Translations under genes and position numbers: made by a program
Shown here: positions 10,041 through 21,400 of the stretch, piece by piece
How positions within the stretch are numbered: position 1 is the first letter of the stretch
Layout: every line of letters starts with the position of its first letter
Notes under the pieces: model-generated
Seen by the model: only the letters and a program-made list of their open reading frames with translations
Database searches by the model: none
Told to the model about the DNA's origin: nothing
NCBI RefSeq assembly: GCF_000485595.1
Contig: NW_014578365.1
Location: 42,975 to 77,175 of the forward strand
Length of the DNA: 34,201 nt
Source of the DNA: Priapulus caudatus
Lineage: Eukaryota; Priapulida; Priapulimorpha; Priapulimorphida; Priapulidae
Reading direction: 5' to 3'

Positions 10041-10324
10041 AGGAGAACGGACCAGAGTCCAGCGGTGAGGGCGTGGATCCACGACACGCAGATATTCTTC
10101 CATCGCCACTGCTCATTAGCGGCCACGACGGCCTTCGGAATGTCCATGTATCCGGCGACGCGGTTACACAAGTGAAAGAATAGCATCGACAGCAGCATCA
10201 TGTAGGCGGCGTACCACGGGTCTATGATCGTACCTCCTAGCACCTTAGAACCCTCCAGCGTGATGTCGGCCATCGGAATAACTTCTAGGGTGTGATCGTC
10301 GCTCATCTTTGGTGCGAAATTCAT
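10041..10324 (-). CDS. TLCD1: First coding exon of a TLCD1/2-like TLC-domain protein
   Basis: Read on the minus strand, the exon starts at ATG 10324 (a second in-frame ATG is at 10306) and runs 94 codons to the strong donor CT|GTAAGT. The protein has one hydrophobic segment (DPWYAAYMMLLSMLFFHLC), a short polar stretch, then QWRWKNICVSWIHALTAGLW. The last segment matches the start of the TLC domain of human TLCD1 as I recall it (TWRWHNLLVSFAHSIVSGIW). TLCD1/2 (worm FLD-1) are multi-pass membrane proteins that influence phospholipid fatty-acid composition and membrane fluidity. Only the first two membrane segments are encoded here. A probable next exon is at 863-944, with a phase problem noted there, and the rest is off the left edge. 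The gene is divergently oriented to the PACSIN gene, whose first visible exon is 1.07 kb away. A TLCD2 or another TLC subfamily assignment cannot be excluded. Confidence 0.75.
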
Positions 10325-11392
10325 GTTTGTTGCGAGTAAGTGGGAACAACACGAGCTACGATCGCACAGGTTAGCGACTACGGAATCCACGCCTCGCCTG
10401 CTGCTTCACAACAACAGAATGAACAGATATCGCCCTCGATCGACAAGTGAGCACACCTACACGTCTGTCATAATCCCGAGAGGCGGCGCCACGGTGTACT
10501 TGGGCGACAACTTGTGGAGCGGATTTTTGGTAGACATCGCTACACGCCAAAACATAAACAAACAATACTAAACGTCTGTGATTGACGAGCCATATAAGTA
10601 CGTAAATTGTTTATTTACACGTTTATTACTGCGTTTACTTGTCAGCTCGATGTCTGATTCATTATTTAAAGTTTAGAACTATTTATGGTGATAGTCGTGA
10701 TGGTAGTAGTAACTAGTACTAATCTGGCCATAACTAAGTCGAGAGTTATGTGACCTAGCCCTACCCATAGCCATGGGCGATTGTTGGACTTGCAGCCTGT
10801 ATCATGCCTGTATGTTTAGCTAAGTAAACTCTGTGTGCACGGTAAACATATACGATTCATGTCCCCATTAACATCGCCATGATCCTGTCATTATATGTGT
10901 TGTAGGTTACTTAACTAAAATCTATTCAATAAATACTGAACGTGAATTACTTTACTTGAATTTATTCATGTAAATCTGACAAAATTGCACCGTTAATACT
11001 AATTGTCAACATGGTATTAGGTGGGTAAATCTTAGTTTAGGACCCTTGTACATGCATGATGCAGTTAGGATTATACAGTCAAGTTATGATTAGGATTAAG
11101 GCTATGTTTATGGTTATAGTGATGATGTATTATGGTGACGATGATGTTGATGTGTGTATAATAGTGGTTGTACATTAGGACAACCAATTTTATCTCATTT
11201 TCACTCTGCCAACCTTGACCTTAACCCTATCTCTAAACCTAATCTGTAACCCGACCCTAACCATAAGCATAACCCTATGTCTACTCCTAACCCCCTGACC
11301 CCCTAAGTTAACACTACCCCTAACGATATTCGAGGGCTATCATTAAAATCCGAGGTCCTGCGTCAGATTTGAACTCTCTGTCATCGCCGCAG
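10325..11392. promoter_or_regulatory. Head-to-head intergenic region, putative shared promoter interval
   Basis: This stretch lies between the divergent starts of the TLC-domain gene (minus) and the PACSIN gene (plus). No TATA box is obvious and the region is not a CpG island. The right part (about 11030-11330) is rich in degenerate TTAGGG/CCCTAA-like words. The PACSIN coding start is preceded by an acceptor-like AG at 11391-11392, so a 5' untranslated exon and the true promoter may be hidden here. This is inferred from gene orientation only. Confidence 0.35.
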
Positions 11393-11446
11393 GTATTGGT
11401 CCAGCGCACGAGTTGTTGCACGTTTCCACCGGAGGGCGCCGGCGGT

Positions 11447-11654
11447 ATGATATCCGCGGATGACACGATCGCGGTTGACGTCGGCTCGTTTTGGGAGGTC
11501 GGGAACTACCGGCGGACAGTCAAGCGCGTGGACGATGGTCACCTTGCGTGTAAGGAGTTTGTGCAGATGGTGAAGGAGCGGTGCGACATAGAGCAGAAGT
11601 ATGCCACCCTGCTGAAGGAACACGGAGAGAGGTGGAAGAAGAAGCTTGACCACG
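11447..11654 (+). CDS. PACSIN: PACSIN/syndapin coding exon 1 (F-BAR domain start)
   Basis: This is the first coding exon of an F-BAR protein that bends membranes and links them to dynamin, N-WASP and actin in endocytosis. It encodes 69 residues plus one base. SFWEVGNYRRTVKRVDDGH is a near-exact match to the family hallmark near the N-terminus (SFWEVGNYKRTVKRIDDGH), followed by helix 1 to the RWKKKLDHG end. ATG 11447 is chosen because the hallmark begins 13 residues later, as in the family. The open frame extends upstream to an acceptor-like site (exon from 11393), so a 5' untranslated exon is likely upstream. The donor is CACG|GTGAGA, phase 1. The downstream intron is a minisatellite whose unit repeats this donor. 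Exons 2-9 follow to 29444 with consistent phases; the SH3 exon is outside the window. Confidence 0.95.
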
Positions 11655-12516
11655 GTGAGATCACAGCTGGGGTGCGGTGAGGTCACAGCTAGGGTGCGGT
11701 GAGGTCACAGCTAGGGCGCGGTGAGGTCGCAGCTAGGGCGCGGTGAGATCACAGCTAGGGCGCTGTGAGGTCGCAGCTAGGGTGCGGTGAGATCACAGCT
11801 AAGGCGCGGTGAGATCGCAGCTAGGGCGCGGTGAGATCCCAGTTAGGGCACAGTGAGATCACAGCTAGGGCGCGGTGAGATCGCAGCTAGGGCGCGGTGA
11901 GATCGCAGCTAGGGCGCGGTGAGATCACAGCTAGGGCGCGGTGAGATCACAGCTAGGGCGCGGTGAGATCACAGCTAGGGTGCGGTGAGGTTGCAGCTAG
12001 GGCGCGGTGAGATCACAGCTAGGGCGCGGTGAGATCACAGCTAGGGTGCGGTGAGATCACAGCTAGGGCACGGTGAGATCACAGCTAGGGCGCGGTGAGA
12101 TCGCAGCTAGGGCGCGGTGAGATCACAGCTAGGGCGCGGTGAGATCACAGCTAGGGCGCGGTGAGATCACAGCTAGGGCGCGGTGAGATCACAGCTAGGA
12201 CGCGGTGAGATCACAGATAGGGCGCAGAGAGGACNNNNNNNNNNNNNNNNNNNNNNNNNNNNNNNNNNNNNNNNNNNNNNNNNNNNNNNNNNNNNNNNNN
12301 NNNNNNNNNNNNNNNNNNNNNNNNNNNNNNNNNNNNNNNNNNNNNNNNNNNNNNNNNNNNNNNNNNNNNNGGCGCAGTGAGATCACAGCTAGGGCGCGGT
12401 GAGATCACAGCTAGGGCGCGGTGAGATCGCAGCTATGGCGCGGTGAGATCGCAGCTAGGGCGCAGTGAGATCACAGCTAGGGCGCGGTGAGATCACAGCT
12501 ATGGTGCGGTGCAGAG
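11655..12516 (+). repeat. Intron 1 minisatellite, 22-bp unit copying the exon 1 donor
   Basis: The array begins at the first intron base. The unit is GGTGAGATCACAGCTAGG plus GCGC (22 bases), repeated about 33 times plus a 136-base gap. Each unit contains (G/C)G|GTGAG(A/G), matching the exon 1 donor and its next bases. Variants (GGTC, TCGCAG, TGCG) are spread along the array. The noisy copy at 13003-15004 implies the true array is about 2 kb or more. Confidence 0.95.
12235..12370. other. Assembly gap (136 N) inside the intron 1 array
   Basis: Unknown bases flanked on both sides by the 22-bp repeat. The gap size is probably arbitrary. Confidence 1.
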
Positions 12517-12816
12517 CCAGGGGAGGGGGCGTTTAAACGTACATGTCAGTCAACCTTGTGTATATGCGTCGTTCAAGAGAAATTCCAAACGTGTCCTTTA
12601 TAGACAGGTGTTCTTTTCTATAGAGGTGTGCTGACATAAGTTCGACTGTATGAAGGTCATCTAGAGAATAAGGACATGGGAATGTCCACCTGATGCTCAG
12701 TACTATTCCTGTTATGCGTTTTGCTCCTGTCTTGTTCACATTACTTTGCGTCGGTTGTAAGCGCAGCGAGCTGAAATGCTTGCATTGTGAGATTAATGCT
12801 GAATTATCGTGACCAG
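12517..12816 (+). other. Unique 3' part of PACSIN intron 1
   Basis: Non-repetitive sequence between the array and exon 2, ending in the acceptor ATCGTGACCAG. A noisy copy of it is found at about 15005-15363, which helps show that the latter is a duplicate of this locus. Confidence 0.8.
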
Positions 12817-12896
12817 GCGCCACATACGGAACAACAAAGTCTGCGTGGAAGGGCATGCTCAAGGAGGAAGAGGATCTGCATGACATTCACATGGAG
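12817..12896 (+). CDS. PACSIN: PACSIN coding exon 2
   Basis: This 80-base exon completes the split Gly codon from exon 1 (G|GC) and then encodes ATYGTTKSAWKGMLKEEEDL followed by HDIHME. This aligns with the family segment between F-BAR helices 1 and 2 (human PYGTVEKAW-like and ELHLEV). It has acceptor GACCAG|GC and donor GAG|GTAGGA, phase 0. The intron 2 array begins a few bases after the donor. A second, indel-ridden copy of this exon is at 15364-15454; this clean copy is the functional one. Confidence 0.93.
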
Positions 12897-12904
12897 GTAG
12901 GAAT

Positions 12905-13001
12905 CACGTCCCCTTCCTCCTCCCCCTCCCACAGTCCTACCCTCGTGTCCCCTCCTCCTCCCCCTCCCACAGTCCTACCCTCGTGTCCCCTCCTCCTTCC
13001 C
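12905..13001 (+). repeat. Start of the intron 2 minisatellite (clean contig end)
   Basis: The first two to three units of the 38-bp pyrimidine-rich repeat (CCCACAGTCCTACCCTCGTG plus a TCC-rich spacer) begin about 8 bases after the exon 2 donor. The clean sequence stops at the single N, 13002. The array resumes at about 15470. Confidence 0.9.
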
Positions 13002-13002
13002 N
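13002..13002. other. Single-N join between clean contig and noisy filler
   Basis: Left of this N is clean intron 2 array. Immediately right of it is noisy intron 1 array, which is the wrong order. The N therefore marks a join where an unpolished patch was inserted without trimming its overlap. Confidence 0.85.
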
Positions 13003-15363
13003 AGGGTGCGCAGCTAGGCCGCGCTAGTCCATTTGAGTGCAGGTTAGCAGGCTACAGGCGCAGTGAGGTTACAAGCTAGGCGCCGCGTGGCGATCACAGT
13101 AGGGCGCTATCTTATGGTTAGCAGATCACCAGCTACGGTGCGCCGCGTTCTGAGGAATCTTACTTCCCTCGCAGCTAGGGTGGCGGTGAGAAGCCAGTAG
13201 GGGCGTCGGTGAGATCACAGGCTAGCGCGGCGGTATGATGATCACAGCTAGGCGCGGCAGTGAGGTTTAGCAGCTAAGGCGCGGTGAGATCACAGCTATG
13301 GGCGTGTGAGTACAGGCTAGGGCGGGCGGTGAGATCGCAGCTGGGCGCGGTGAGATCACAGCTGGGCGCGCACCGGTAGATCTCGGCCAGCTATTCTGAA
13401 AGCCGGCGGGAGATCACCCCAGCTAGGGCGGCGGTGAGATCACAGCTAGGGCGCGGTGAGGTTACAGCTAGGGCGCGGTGAGGAATTCCCAGCTAGGCGC
13501 AGTGAGAATCGCAGCTATGGCACGAAGTGGAGATTCACAGGCTAGGGCGCAGTGAGGTTACCATGCTAGGGCGCGGTGAGGATTCACAGCTAGGGCGCGG
13601 TGGAGAATCACAGCTAGGGCGCGAGTGAGGTTACAGGCTAGGGCACAGTGATGACTCACAGGCTAGGGCGCGGTGAGGTCAACAGCTAGGGCGGCGGTGA
13701 GATCAACAGGCTAGGGCGGGCGTGACGGGGATCTACAGACAGTCGGCGCGTGGAAGGTTAGCACCCGAGCATAGTGCGCAACATGAGCTGAGAGCAGTAT
13801 CCACAGACTCAACGCGCCGCGGTGAGGTCAGCAGCTAGGGCGCGGTTGAGGTACAAGCTAGGGCAGGCAGTGAGATCACAGTGCTAGGGCCGCGGTGAGG
13901 TCAGCAGCTAGGGTGCGGTGAGACCGGACAGCTAGGGCGCGGTGAGATCACAGCTAGGGGCGCGGTGAGATGCCACAGCTAGGCGCGGTGAGGTCACAGC
14001 TAGGAGTGCGGTGAGTATCACAGCTATGGGCGCGGTGAGGTCGGCACTAGGGCGGCGGTGAGGATCCCAGCCTATGGGGGGGCGCTGGTGAGGTAGCAAG
14101 CTACGGCACAGTGAGATCACAGCTAGGGCGCGGTGAGGTCGGCAGCTAGGGTGCGGTGAGACCACAGCTAAGGCGTGGTGAGATCACACCTAAGGGCCGT
14201 GAGATCACAGCTTAGGGCGCAGTGAGGTTAGCAGCTACAGGCGGCGTGAGAATCACAAGCTTAGGGCGGCGTGAGGTTACAGCTAGGGCGGCGGTGAGAT
14301 CGCAGCTATGGCGCGCTGAGATCGGCAGCTATGGCAGCAGTGAGATCGGCAGCTAGGGCGCAGTGATATCGGCAGCTAGGGCCGCCGGTGAGATCGCCAG
14401 CTAGGGCGCGGTGAGAATCACAGCTAGGGCCGCTGGTGATTGCTATACATAGACTACAGGTGCCGCAGTGAGCTCACAGCCAACGTGCCGAAAAGTGAGG
14501 TTACAAGAGAGAGCTACGGCGCAGTGAGATCACAGCTACGGGCGCCATTGTGAGATCAGACAGCTACGGACGAAGATGTCCCGCCGTGCAATCACAGCTA
14601 GGACTGTCACGCACGTGAGCGTTACCAGCTATGGCCCGCGTTGATGCATTTCATCCACTACGGGACGGCAGTGAGGTTACAGCTACGGCGCAGTGGGCGA
14701 AAGAATTTCCACTAGAATAAGGTCCGCGCAGGTGAGATCACAAGCTAGTGGCGCGGTGACCGATCACTGACAAGATATGGTGCGGTGAGATCACTCAGGC
14801 TCTAATAGGCTTATTAGCGCCCGTCCCGAGGTTACAGCATAGGGCGGCGGTGAGATCACAAAGCTATGGCGCGGTCGGACCATCACAGCTTAACTAGGCA
14901 TCGCCCGCCGGTGAGATCACAGCTAGGCCGCCCGCGCTCTAATTCAAATCCGTGAGAATCAAGCTAGGCGCTGCGGTATCCAATGAGCGTCACAGCTCTA
15001 ATGGTGCGGTGCAGAGCCAGGGGAGGCGGGACGTTTTCTAAACGTTACACGCTAGTCAAACCTTGTTACTAATTGGCCGTACGTCTCTCATCCCCGAGAG
15101 AATTCCTATACACGTGTACTTTCTAATTATACGCCAAGGTGTCCGCTTTCTATTACCGAGGTGCTGCGCATGACATAAATTGTTCGACTGAGTATGTCAA
15201 TGCTCCATCTAGAGAATAAAGGACATGGGGAATTTCACCTGATGCTCAGTACTATTTGGTCATCGGTTTTGCTCCTGTCTTGTTCACATTACTTTGCGTA
15301 CGTTGTAAGCGGCAGCGAGGCTGAAATGGCTTGCATGTGAGATAATGCTGAATATCGTGACAG
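13003..15363 (+). repeat. Noisy redundant copy of the intron 1 array and intron 1 3' end
   Basis: Bases 13003-15004 are the same 22-bp units as 11655-12516 with frequent indels. Bases 15005-15363 match 12503-12816 (landmark GGTGCGGTGCAGAGCCAGGG, then ACAGGCGCCACATACGG) with many small errors. No independent mutation pattern is visible, only indel noise, so an assembly duplication is far more likely than a genomic one. Confidence 0.85.
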
Positions 15364-15454
15364 GCGCCACATACGGAACAACAAAGTCTCGTGAAGGGCA
15401 TCGCTACTATAAAGATTGAGTTTAAGAGATCTGCACTCCGACATTCACATGGAG
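15364..15454 (+). pseudogene. PACSIN: Corrupted second copy of PACSIN exon 2 (likely assembly artefact)
   Basis: It starts GCGCCACATACGGAACAACA like exon 2 and ends ACATTCACATGGAG|GTAGG like it, but it is 91 bases instead of 80, with insertions that destroy the frame (CATCGCTACTATAAAG replaces CATGCTCAAGGAG). It is followed by the same GTAGGAATCACGTCC donor context. It should not be annotated as a duplicated exon or real pseudogene without read support. Confidence 0.8.
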
Positions 15455-15461
15455 GTAGGAA

Positions 15462-18400
15462 TCACGTCCTCCTCCTCTCCCCTCCCAAAATGTCCTACTA
15501 TCACAGCCTCGTGTTCGCTCCTCCTCCCCTCCCAACAAGTGCCCTTTATATTTATCCTTATCCCCCTCATGCCTCCTCCTATAGATACAATCCATACCTC
15601 CTCCTTCCCTCCCACAGTTCCCTACATCAATTTATCCCCACTCCGTCTATCTAATCCTTCCCCGTTCTAATCTTCTATCCCCCCGTCGCCCCCTCTACCT
15701 ACCTTCATTCCTGTCCTCTTCCCCTCCCACAGTCCTCCCTACTCATGTGCTCCCTAATCGCCTCCTCCGCCCTCCACAGTCCTAACGCCTCGTGTCGCCC
15801 TCCTCCTCCCCGGCCCGACGTCTGAAAATGTCCTAATTCCTTCGGTGTCCGCCCCTGTCCTCTACTCCACGCAACTTCTAAAATCCCCCCACAGTCCTAC
15901 CACCGTCCTCATGTGTCTTCACCTTCACTCCTTCCCCCCTCCCACAGTCCTACCTCGTGTCCCCTCCTCCTCCCCCTCCCACAGTCCTACTAAATAACCT
16001 CATGTCTTCCCCTCTCTCTAAGTCCGCCTCATCTTTTCTACCCCGGTGTGCCCCTCCTCGCTCGCCCCTCACCACAGTCCTTACCCACGGCTAAACTAAC
16101 TAATCCGCCCACCGCCGTTCTAAATCCTACCCCCTCACCCCGCACTTCCCCATCCACCCCTCGTGTCTTCCTCCTCACTGCCTCCCCCTTCGCCACAGTC
16201 TTACCCTCGTGTCGCCCTCCTGACCTCCCCCTCCCACAGTTCCTACCCTCGTGTCTCCTCTCCTCCTCCTCCTTCCCATCAGTTTCGGTTTACCTATTCT
16301 ACCCACAAATCGTGTCCCCCTCCCTCTCTCCTCCCGCAGGTCCTACAACCAATACAGTTCCCCTCCTTCTCTCACTCCTCCATCTCGCTACAGTCCCTCC
16401 TCCATCGTCCCCTCCTCCTCCTTCCTCGACAACAGTCGCTAAGCCCTCATGTCCAACCGCTTGCATTTCCCTCCTCCTCCTCCCCTCTACCTACAGTCCT
16501 ATCCTCGTGTCCCGCTCCTCCTCCTCCCCCTTCCCACAGTCCTACCCTCGTGTCCCTCCTCCATCCTCCGCCCTGCGCCAGCAGTTCTACCCCTCGTGTC
16601 GGCCCTCCTACTCCTCCTCCCGCAGCCCTACCTTTTGTGTCCCTCACTCCTCCTCCTCCCACAGTCCTACCCCATGTTCCCCATCCTCCTCCTCCTCCCA
16701 CAGTCCTACCGCTACTATCTTTATTCCCGTGTCCCCTCCCTCCTTCCCCTCCCACAGTCCAATATCCCTCGTGTCCCTCCCCTCCTCCTCCCTCCCCACA
16801 GATCCGTAACCCCCTCCATCGTGTCGGCCCTCCTTCCCTTCCACTCCCCACTAGATTCCTTAATCCCTCGTGTCCTCCCATCCTCCTTCTCGCTCTGCAC
16901 CGCAGTCCTACCCCCTCAAAAAACTCGTGTTCTCCCCTCCTACCTTCACTCCTCCTTCAAACATGTCCTACCCCCGTCATGTCCCCCCCGTCAATCCTCC
17001 CCAATAATCACTTACTTCCCCTCGCCACACAGTCGCCTACCCTCGTGTCGCCCTCCCTCCTCCTCCTCCTCCCACAAGTCCCTACGCCCTCATGCTCCCA
17101 CCTCCTGCCCCCCTCCCACAGTCCTATCCCTCGTGTCCTCCCTCGCTCCTCCCCCCTCCCTTACCATCCTAAGCCGCTTGGTGTCCGGCCTCCTCTCCCC
17201 TCGCACAGTCCCTAGCCCTCGATCGTTCAACTCCTCCTTCTCTCCTCCTCCTCTCCATTCCCACAGTCCTACCTCGTGTCCCCCCCTTCCTCCTCCTCGC
17301 CTCCATCCACAGTCCTATACCCTTATGTCTCCCAATTCTACTACTCTTCGCCCGCCCATCAGTCCTACCCTATCACTCCGTGCCCTCCTCCTGCTCCCCC
17401 CCCTCCCACAGTCCTCGCCCTCCGTGTCCCGTCTTCCTTCCCCCCTCCCACAGTCCACCCTGCGTGTCCTCCTCCTCCTCCTACCCCCTCGCACAGTCCT
17501 TACCCTCATGTCCCCTTCCTTCCCACCCTCCCACAGTCCTATCCTCTCAGTTCCCCTCCTCCTCCTCCTCCTACCTTCCACAGTCCTCCCTCCGGGTCCC
17601 GCTGCCTCCTCCTCCCTCCCACAGTCCTACGCCTCGTTCCCCTCCTCTCGCTCCCCTCCTTCCACAGTCCTACCCTCTGTGTCCCGCTCGCTCCTGCCTC
17701 CTCCTCCCACAGTCCTACCCGGCTACTCTGTAGTCCCCCTTCCTCCTCCTCCTGCCGTGCCTCCTGTCCCACAGTCCTACCCTCGTGTCCCCTCCTCCTC
17801 CTCCTCGACTCCACAGTCCTAACCCTCGTGTCGCCCTCCTCCTCCTCTACCTCCCGACAGTCCTACCTCGTGTCTCCGTCATCCCCCTCCCACAGTCCTA
17901 CCCTCGGAGGTCCCACCCCCCCGGTCACTCCTCCTCCCACAGTCCTACCTCGTGTCTCCCTATCTGTCCTCTTCCCCTACTGCCACACCGTCCTACCCTC
18001 GTGGTCTCTCCTCCTCCTAACTAAATCCCTCATTCCACTCAGTAACCTCCTACCCCCTCGTGTCTCCTCCTCCCTCCTCCGCCCTTTCCACAGTCCCTAC
18101 CCTCGTGTCGTCCTGCTCCTCCTCCTCCTTCCACACGTCCTACCCTCCGTTGTGATTCCCCGCAATCCGTACATCCTCAATTCTCCCTCCCTCACCACAA
18201 GTCCTACCCTCGGTCCCTCCTCCATCCTCCCTCCTCCCAACAGTCCTACCTCGTGTCTCCCCTCACCCTCCATCCCTTACAGTCCTACCCTCAGGGTCTC
18301 CTCCTCCCCCCCTCCTTCCAACTACAGTCCTACTTACTTACTCATGTCCCGCCCCTCATCCTGCCCCCTACAGTCCTACCCTGTGTCCCCCTCACTTCCT

Positions 18401-21400
18401 CCTTACCTCTCCCTAAGTTTCCCTACCCTCCGTGTCTCGCTCCTCCCACATCTCCAACATGAAATCCTACTAACCCATTCATGTCGCCCCTCCTCCCTGC
18501 CTCGCCCCGCAAGCCTCCTACCCTCATGTCTCCTCGCTCCTCCTCCTCCTCCTCCCACAGGTCACTACCCCTCGTGTCCCCCTCCCCCGTCCCCCTCCCC
18601 ACAGTCCTACCCTCGTGTCTCCTCCTCCTCCTCCCGCCTCCCACAGTTCCTACCCTCGTGTCTCCTCCTCCTCCTCCCGCCTCCCCGTCCTACCCCTCAG
18701 GTTCTCCTCCTCCTACTCCTCTCTCCAACCCACTAGAATCCTCACCCGCTCCCGTGTCGCCCTCCTGCCCCCTCATCTAAATCTAATCCCCACAAGTCCT
18801 ACCCCTCGTGTGTCACTCCTTACCTTCCTCCTCAACTCCCCCTCCCCACAGTCTTACGCGCTCGTGTCCCCTCCTCCTCCCCTCCCACAGTCCTAACCCT
18901 CATTGTCCGCTTCCTCCTCCTCCTCCTCCTCGCCCACAGTCCAAGCCCTCCCTAGTGTCTTCCCCTTAAATCCTCTTCCTCCTCCCCACAGTCCTACCAC
19001 TCCATGTCCCCCCTCCTCCCTCCTCCTCACAGTCCTATTACTTACCCCCTCGTGTCGCCGTCCTCCTCCCCCTCCCCACAGTCCCTACCGCTCTATCTCG
19101 TGCCCTTAACCTGCCCTCACCTTCTCCTCTCACCCCCCCACAGTACCTACCCGTCGGTCCCCTCCTCTCCCTCCTCTCCGCAGGGTCCTACCGCTCTACT
19201 GTCTCCTCCTCACTCCTCCCACTTAGTTCTTACCCTACATGTTCCCTCGTCTTCCCCCTCCGCACAATTGTCCTAACCCCTCTAATTCTTCATGTCCCCT
19301 CCTCTCCCCATCCCTACACAGAATACTATATATCCCTCGCGTGTCCTTCCTCCCTACCTGCCTTCCCCACCTTCCCGCATACTCAGTCCTAACCACTCCG
19401 TTCCCTCCTCCTCCTCCCACAGTCCCTATACCCTCCATATGTCCCGCCTCCTCCTCCTCCCACAGTCCTACCCTCATTGTCCCCTCCTGCTCCCCCGTCC
19501 CACAGTCCTACCCCTCCGTGTCGCCTATCCTCCTCTTACCCCCCCACAGTCCTACCTCATGTCCCCTCTCCCTCCTCCACCAGATCCTACCTCGTGTCCC
19601 CTCCTCCTCCGCCCTCCCACGCAGTCCTACCCTCCTCGTGATCCTTTCCTCCCTCCACGCTCCCACAGTCCTATCCTCGTGTCTCCTCCTCCCCCTCTCC
19701 ACAGTCCTACCCTGCATGTCTCCTCCTCCCCCTCCAGCACCAGTCCCATTTTACCCTCATGTCGCCCTCCTCTCCGCCCCCTCCCACCAGTCGCTACCCT
19801 CGTGTCCCCCCTCCTCCTCTTCCCCCTCCGCACAGTCTACCCTCTGTGTCCCCCCCTCCTCCCCGCGGTCCTCCTCCCACAGTCCTAACCCTCGTGTCCG
19901 CCTCCTCCTGCCTATCCCACAGTCCTACCCCGTGTACGCCTTCCTCCCTCCTCCTCCCTACAGTCCTACGCCTCCTGTGTCCCTGCAGTCACTACATCCC
20001 CCTCCTTCCCCCTCCCAACGATACATAGAAATACAAAATATCACCCCCCTCGTGTCGCCCTCCTCCCTCGCCCCTCTTAATATCATTACTCCACAGTCCT
20101 ACCCTCGCTGTCCCCTCCTCCTCTTCCCTCTCCCACAGTCTACCCTCAGTGTCCGCCATCCTCCTCCTTCCCCTCCCACAGTCCCTAACCTCGTGTCCGC
20201 TTCCCCTCCCCCTCCCCACCAGTCCTACCCTCGTGTCCCCCTCCTCCTCTTCCAGGCCCTCCCACAGTCCTACCCCATCGTGTCCTCTCCTCCTACCCTC
20301 CTCTCCACAGTCCTACTCCCTCGTGTCCCCTCCTCCTCCTTCCCCTCCACAGTACACTACCCTCCGTGTCCCTTCCTCCTCACCCCTCCCACAAAGTCCT
20401 GTCTGTGCCGCTCCTCCTTCCCCCTCCCACAGTCCTACGCCACCTCGTGTCCCTTCCTCCTCCCTCGCCACAGTCCTACCCTCGTGTCCCCTCCTCCTCC
20501 TCCTCTCCCACAGTCCTACCCCTCGATGTCCCTCCCACTTCTCCATCCTAATTTCTCCTCTACCTTCCTCTCCCCTCCCCACAGTCCTACCCTCGTGTCC
20601 CCCCTCCTCCCTCTCTCTCGCCGCAGTCCCCTACCCTCTATGTCCGCCTCCCCTCCTCCCCCTCCCACAGTCTTATCCCTCAGTGTCCTCTCCTCCTCCC
20701 CCTCCCAACTAGTCTACCCTGTGTCTCCTCCTCCCTCCCTCTCCTCCCCCTCCCACAGTCCCTACTCGATGTCCCCTACTCCTCCCCCCGTACCCACAGT
20801 CCTACCCTCGTGTCCCCTCCTCCTCCCCCTCCCACAGTCCTACCCTCGTGTCCCCTCCTCCTCCTCCTCCTCCCACAGTCCTACCCTCGTGTCCCCTCCT
20901 CCTCTCCCCTCCACAGTCCTACCCATCGTGTTCCCCTCTCCTCCCCTCCACAGTCCTAAACCCTCATGTCCCCCTCCTCCTCCTCCTCCTACCCAAGTCC
21001 TACCCTCGTGTCCTCCTACCTCCCCCTCCCCAACAGTCCACCTCGTGTTCCCGTCCTCCTCCCCTCCCACAGTCCTACTCATGTTCCCCATCCTCCTTCT
21101 ACCATCCTCCTCCCACAGTCCTACCCTCGTGTCCCCTCCTCCTCCTCCTCCTCCCGCAGTCCTACCCTCATGTCCCCTCCTCCTCCTCCTCCCTCCTCCC
21201 ACAGTCCTACCCTCGTGTCCCCGTCCCTCCTCCATCCTCCTCCTCCACTAGTCCACCCTCATGTCCCCTCCTCCATCCCCCCCCTCCCGCAGTCCTACCC
21301 TCATGTCCCTCCTCCTCCTCTACCTCCCCCACAGATCCCTACCCTCGTGTCCCCTCCTCCTCCTCCTCCCCAGTCCCCTACCCATCATGTCCCTCCTCCT

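Noticed and set aside
15364-15454. Genuine duplicated or alternative exon 2
   Set aside because: Frame destroyed by scattered indels within a noisy patch that also repeats the flanking intron. Assembly redundancy is the simpler explanation.
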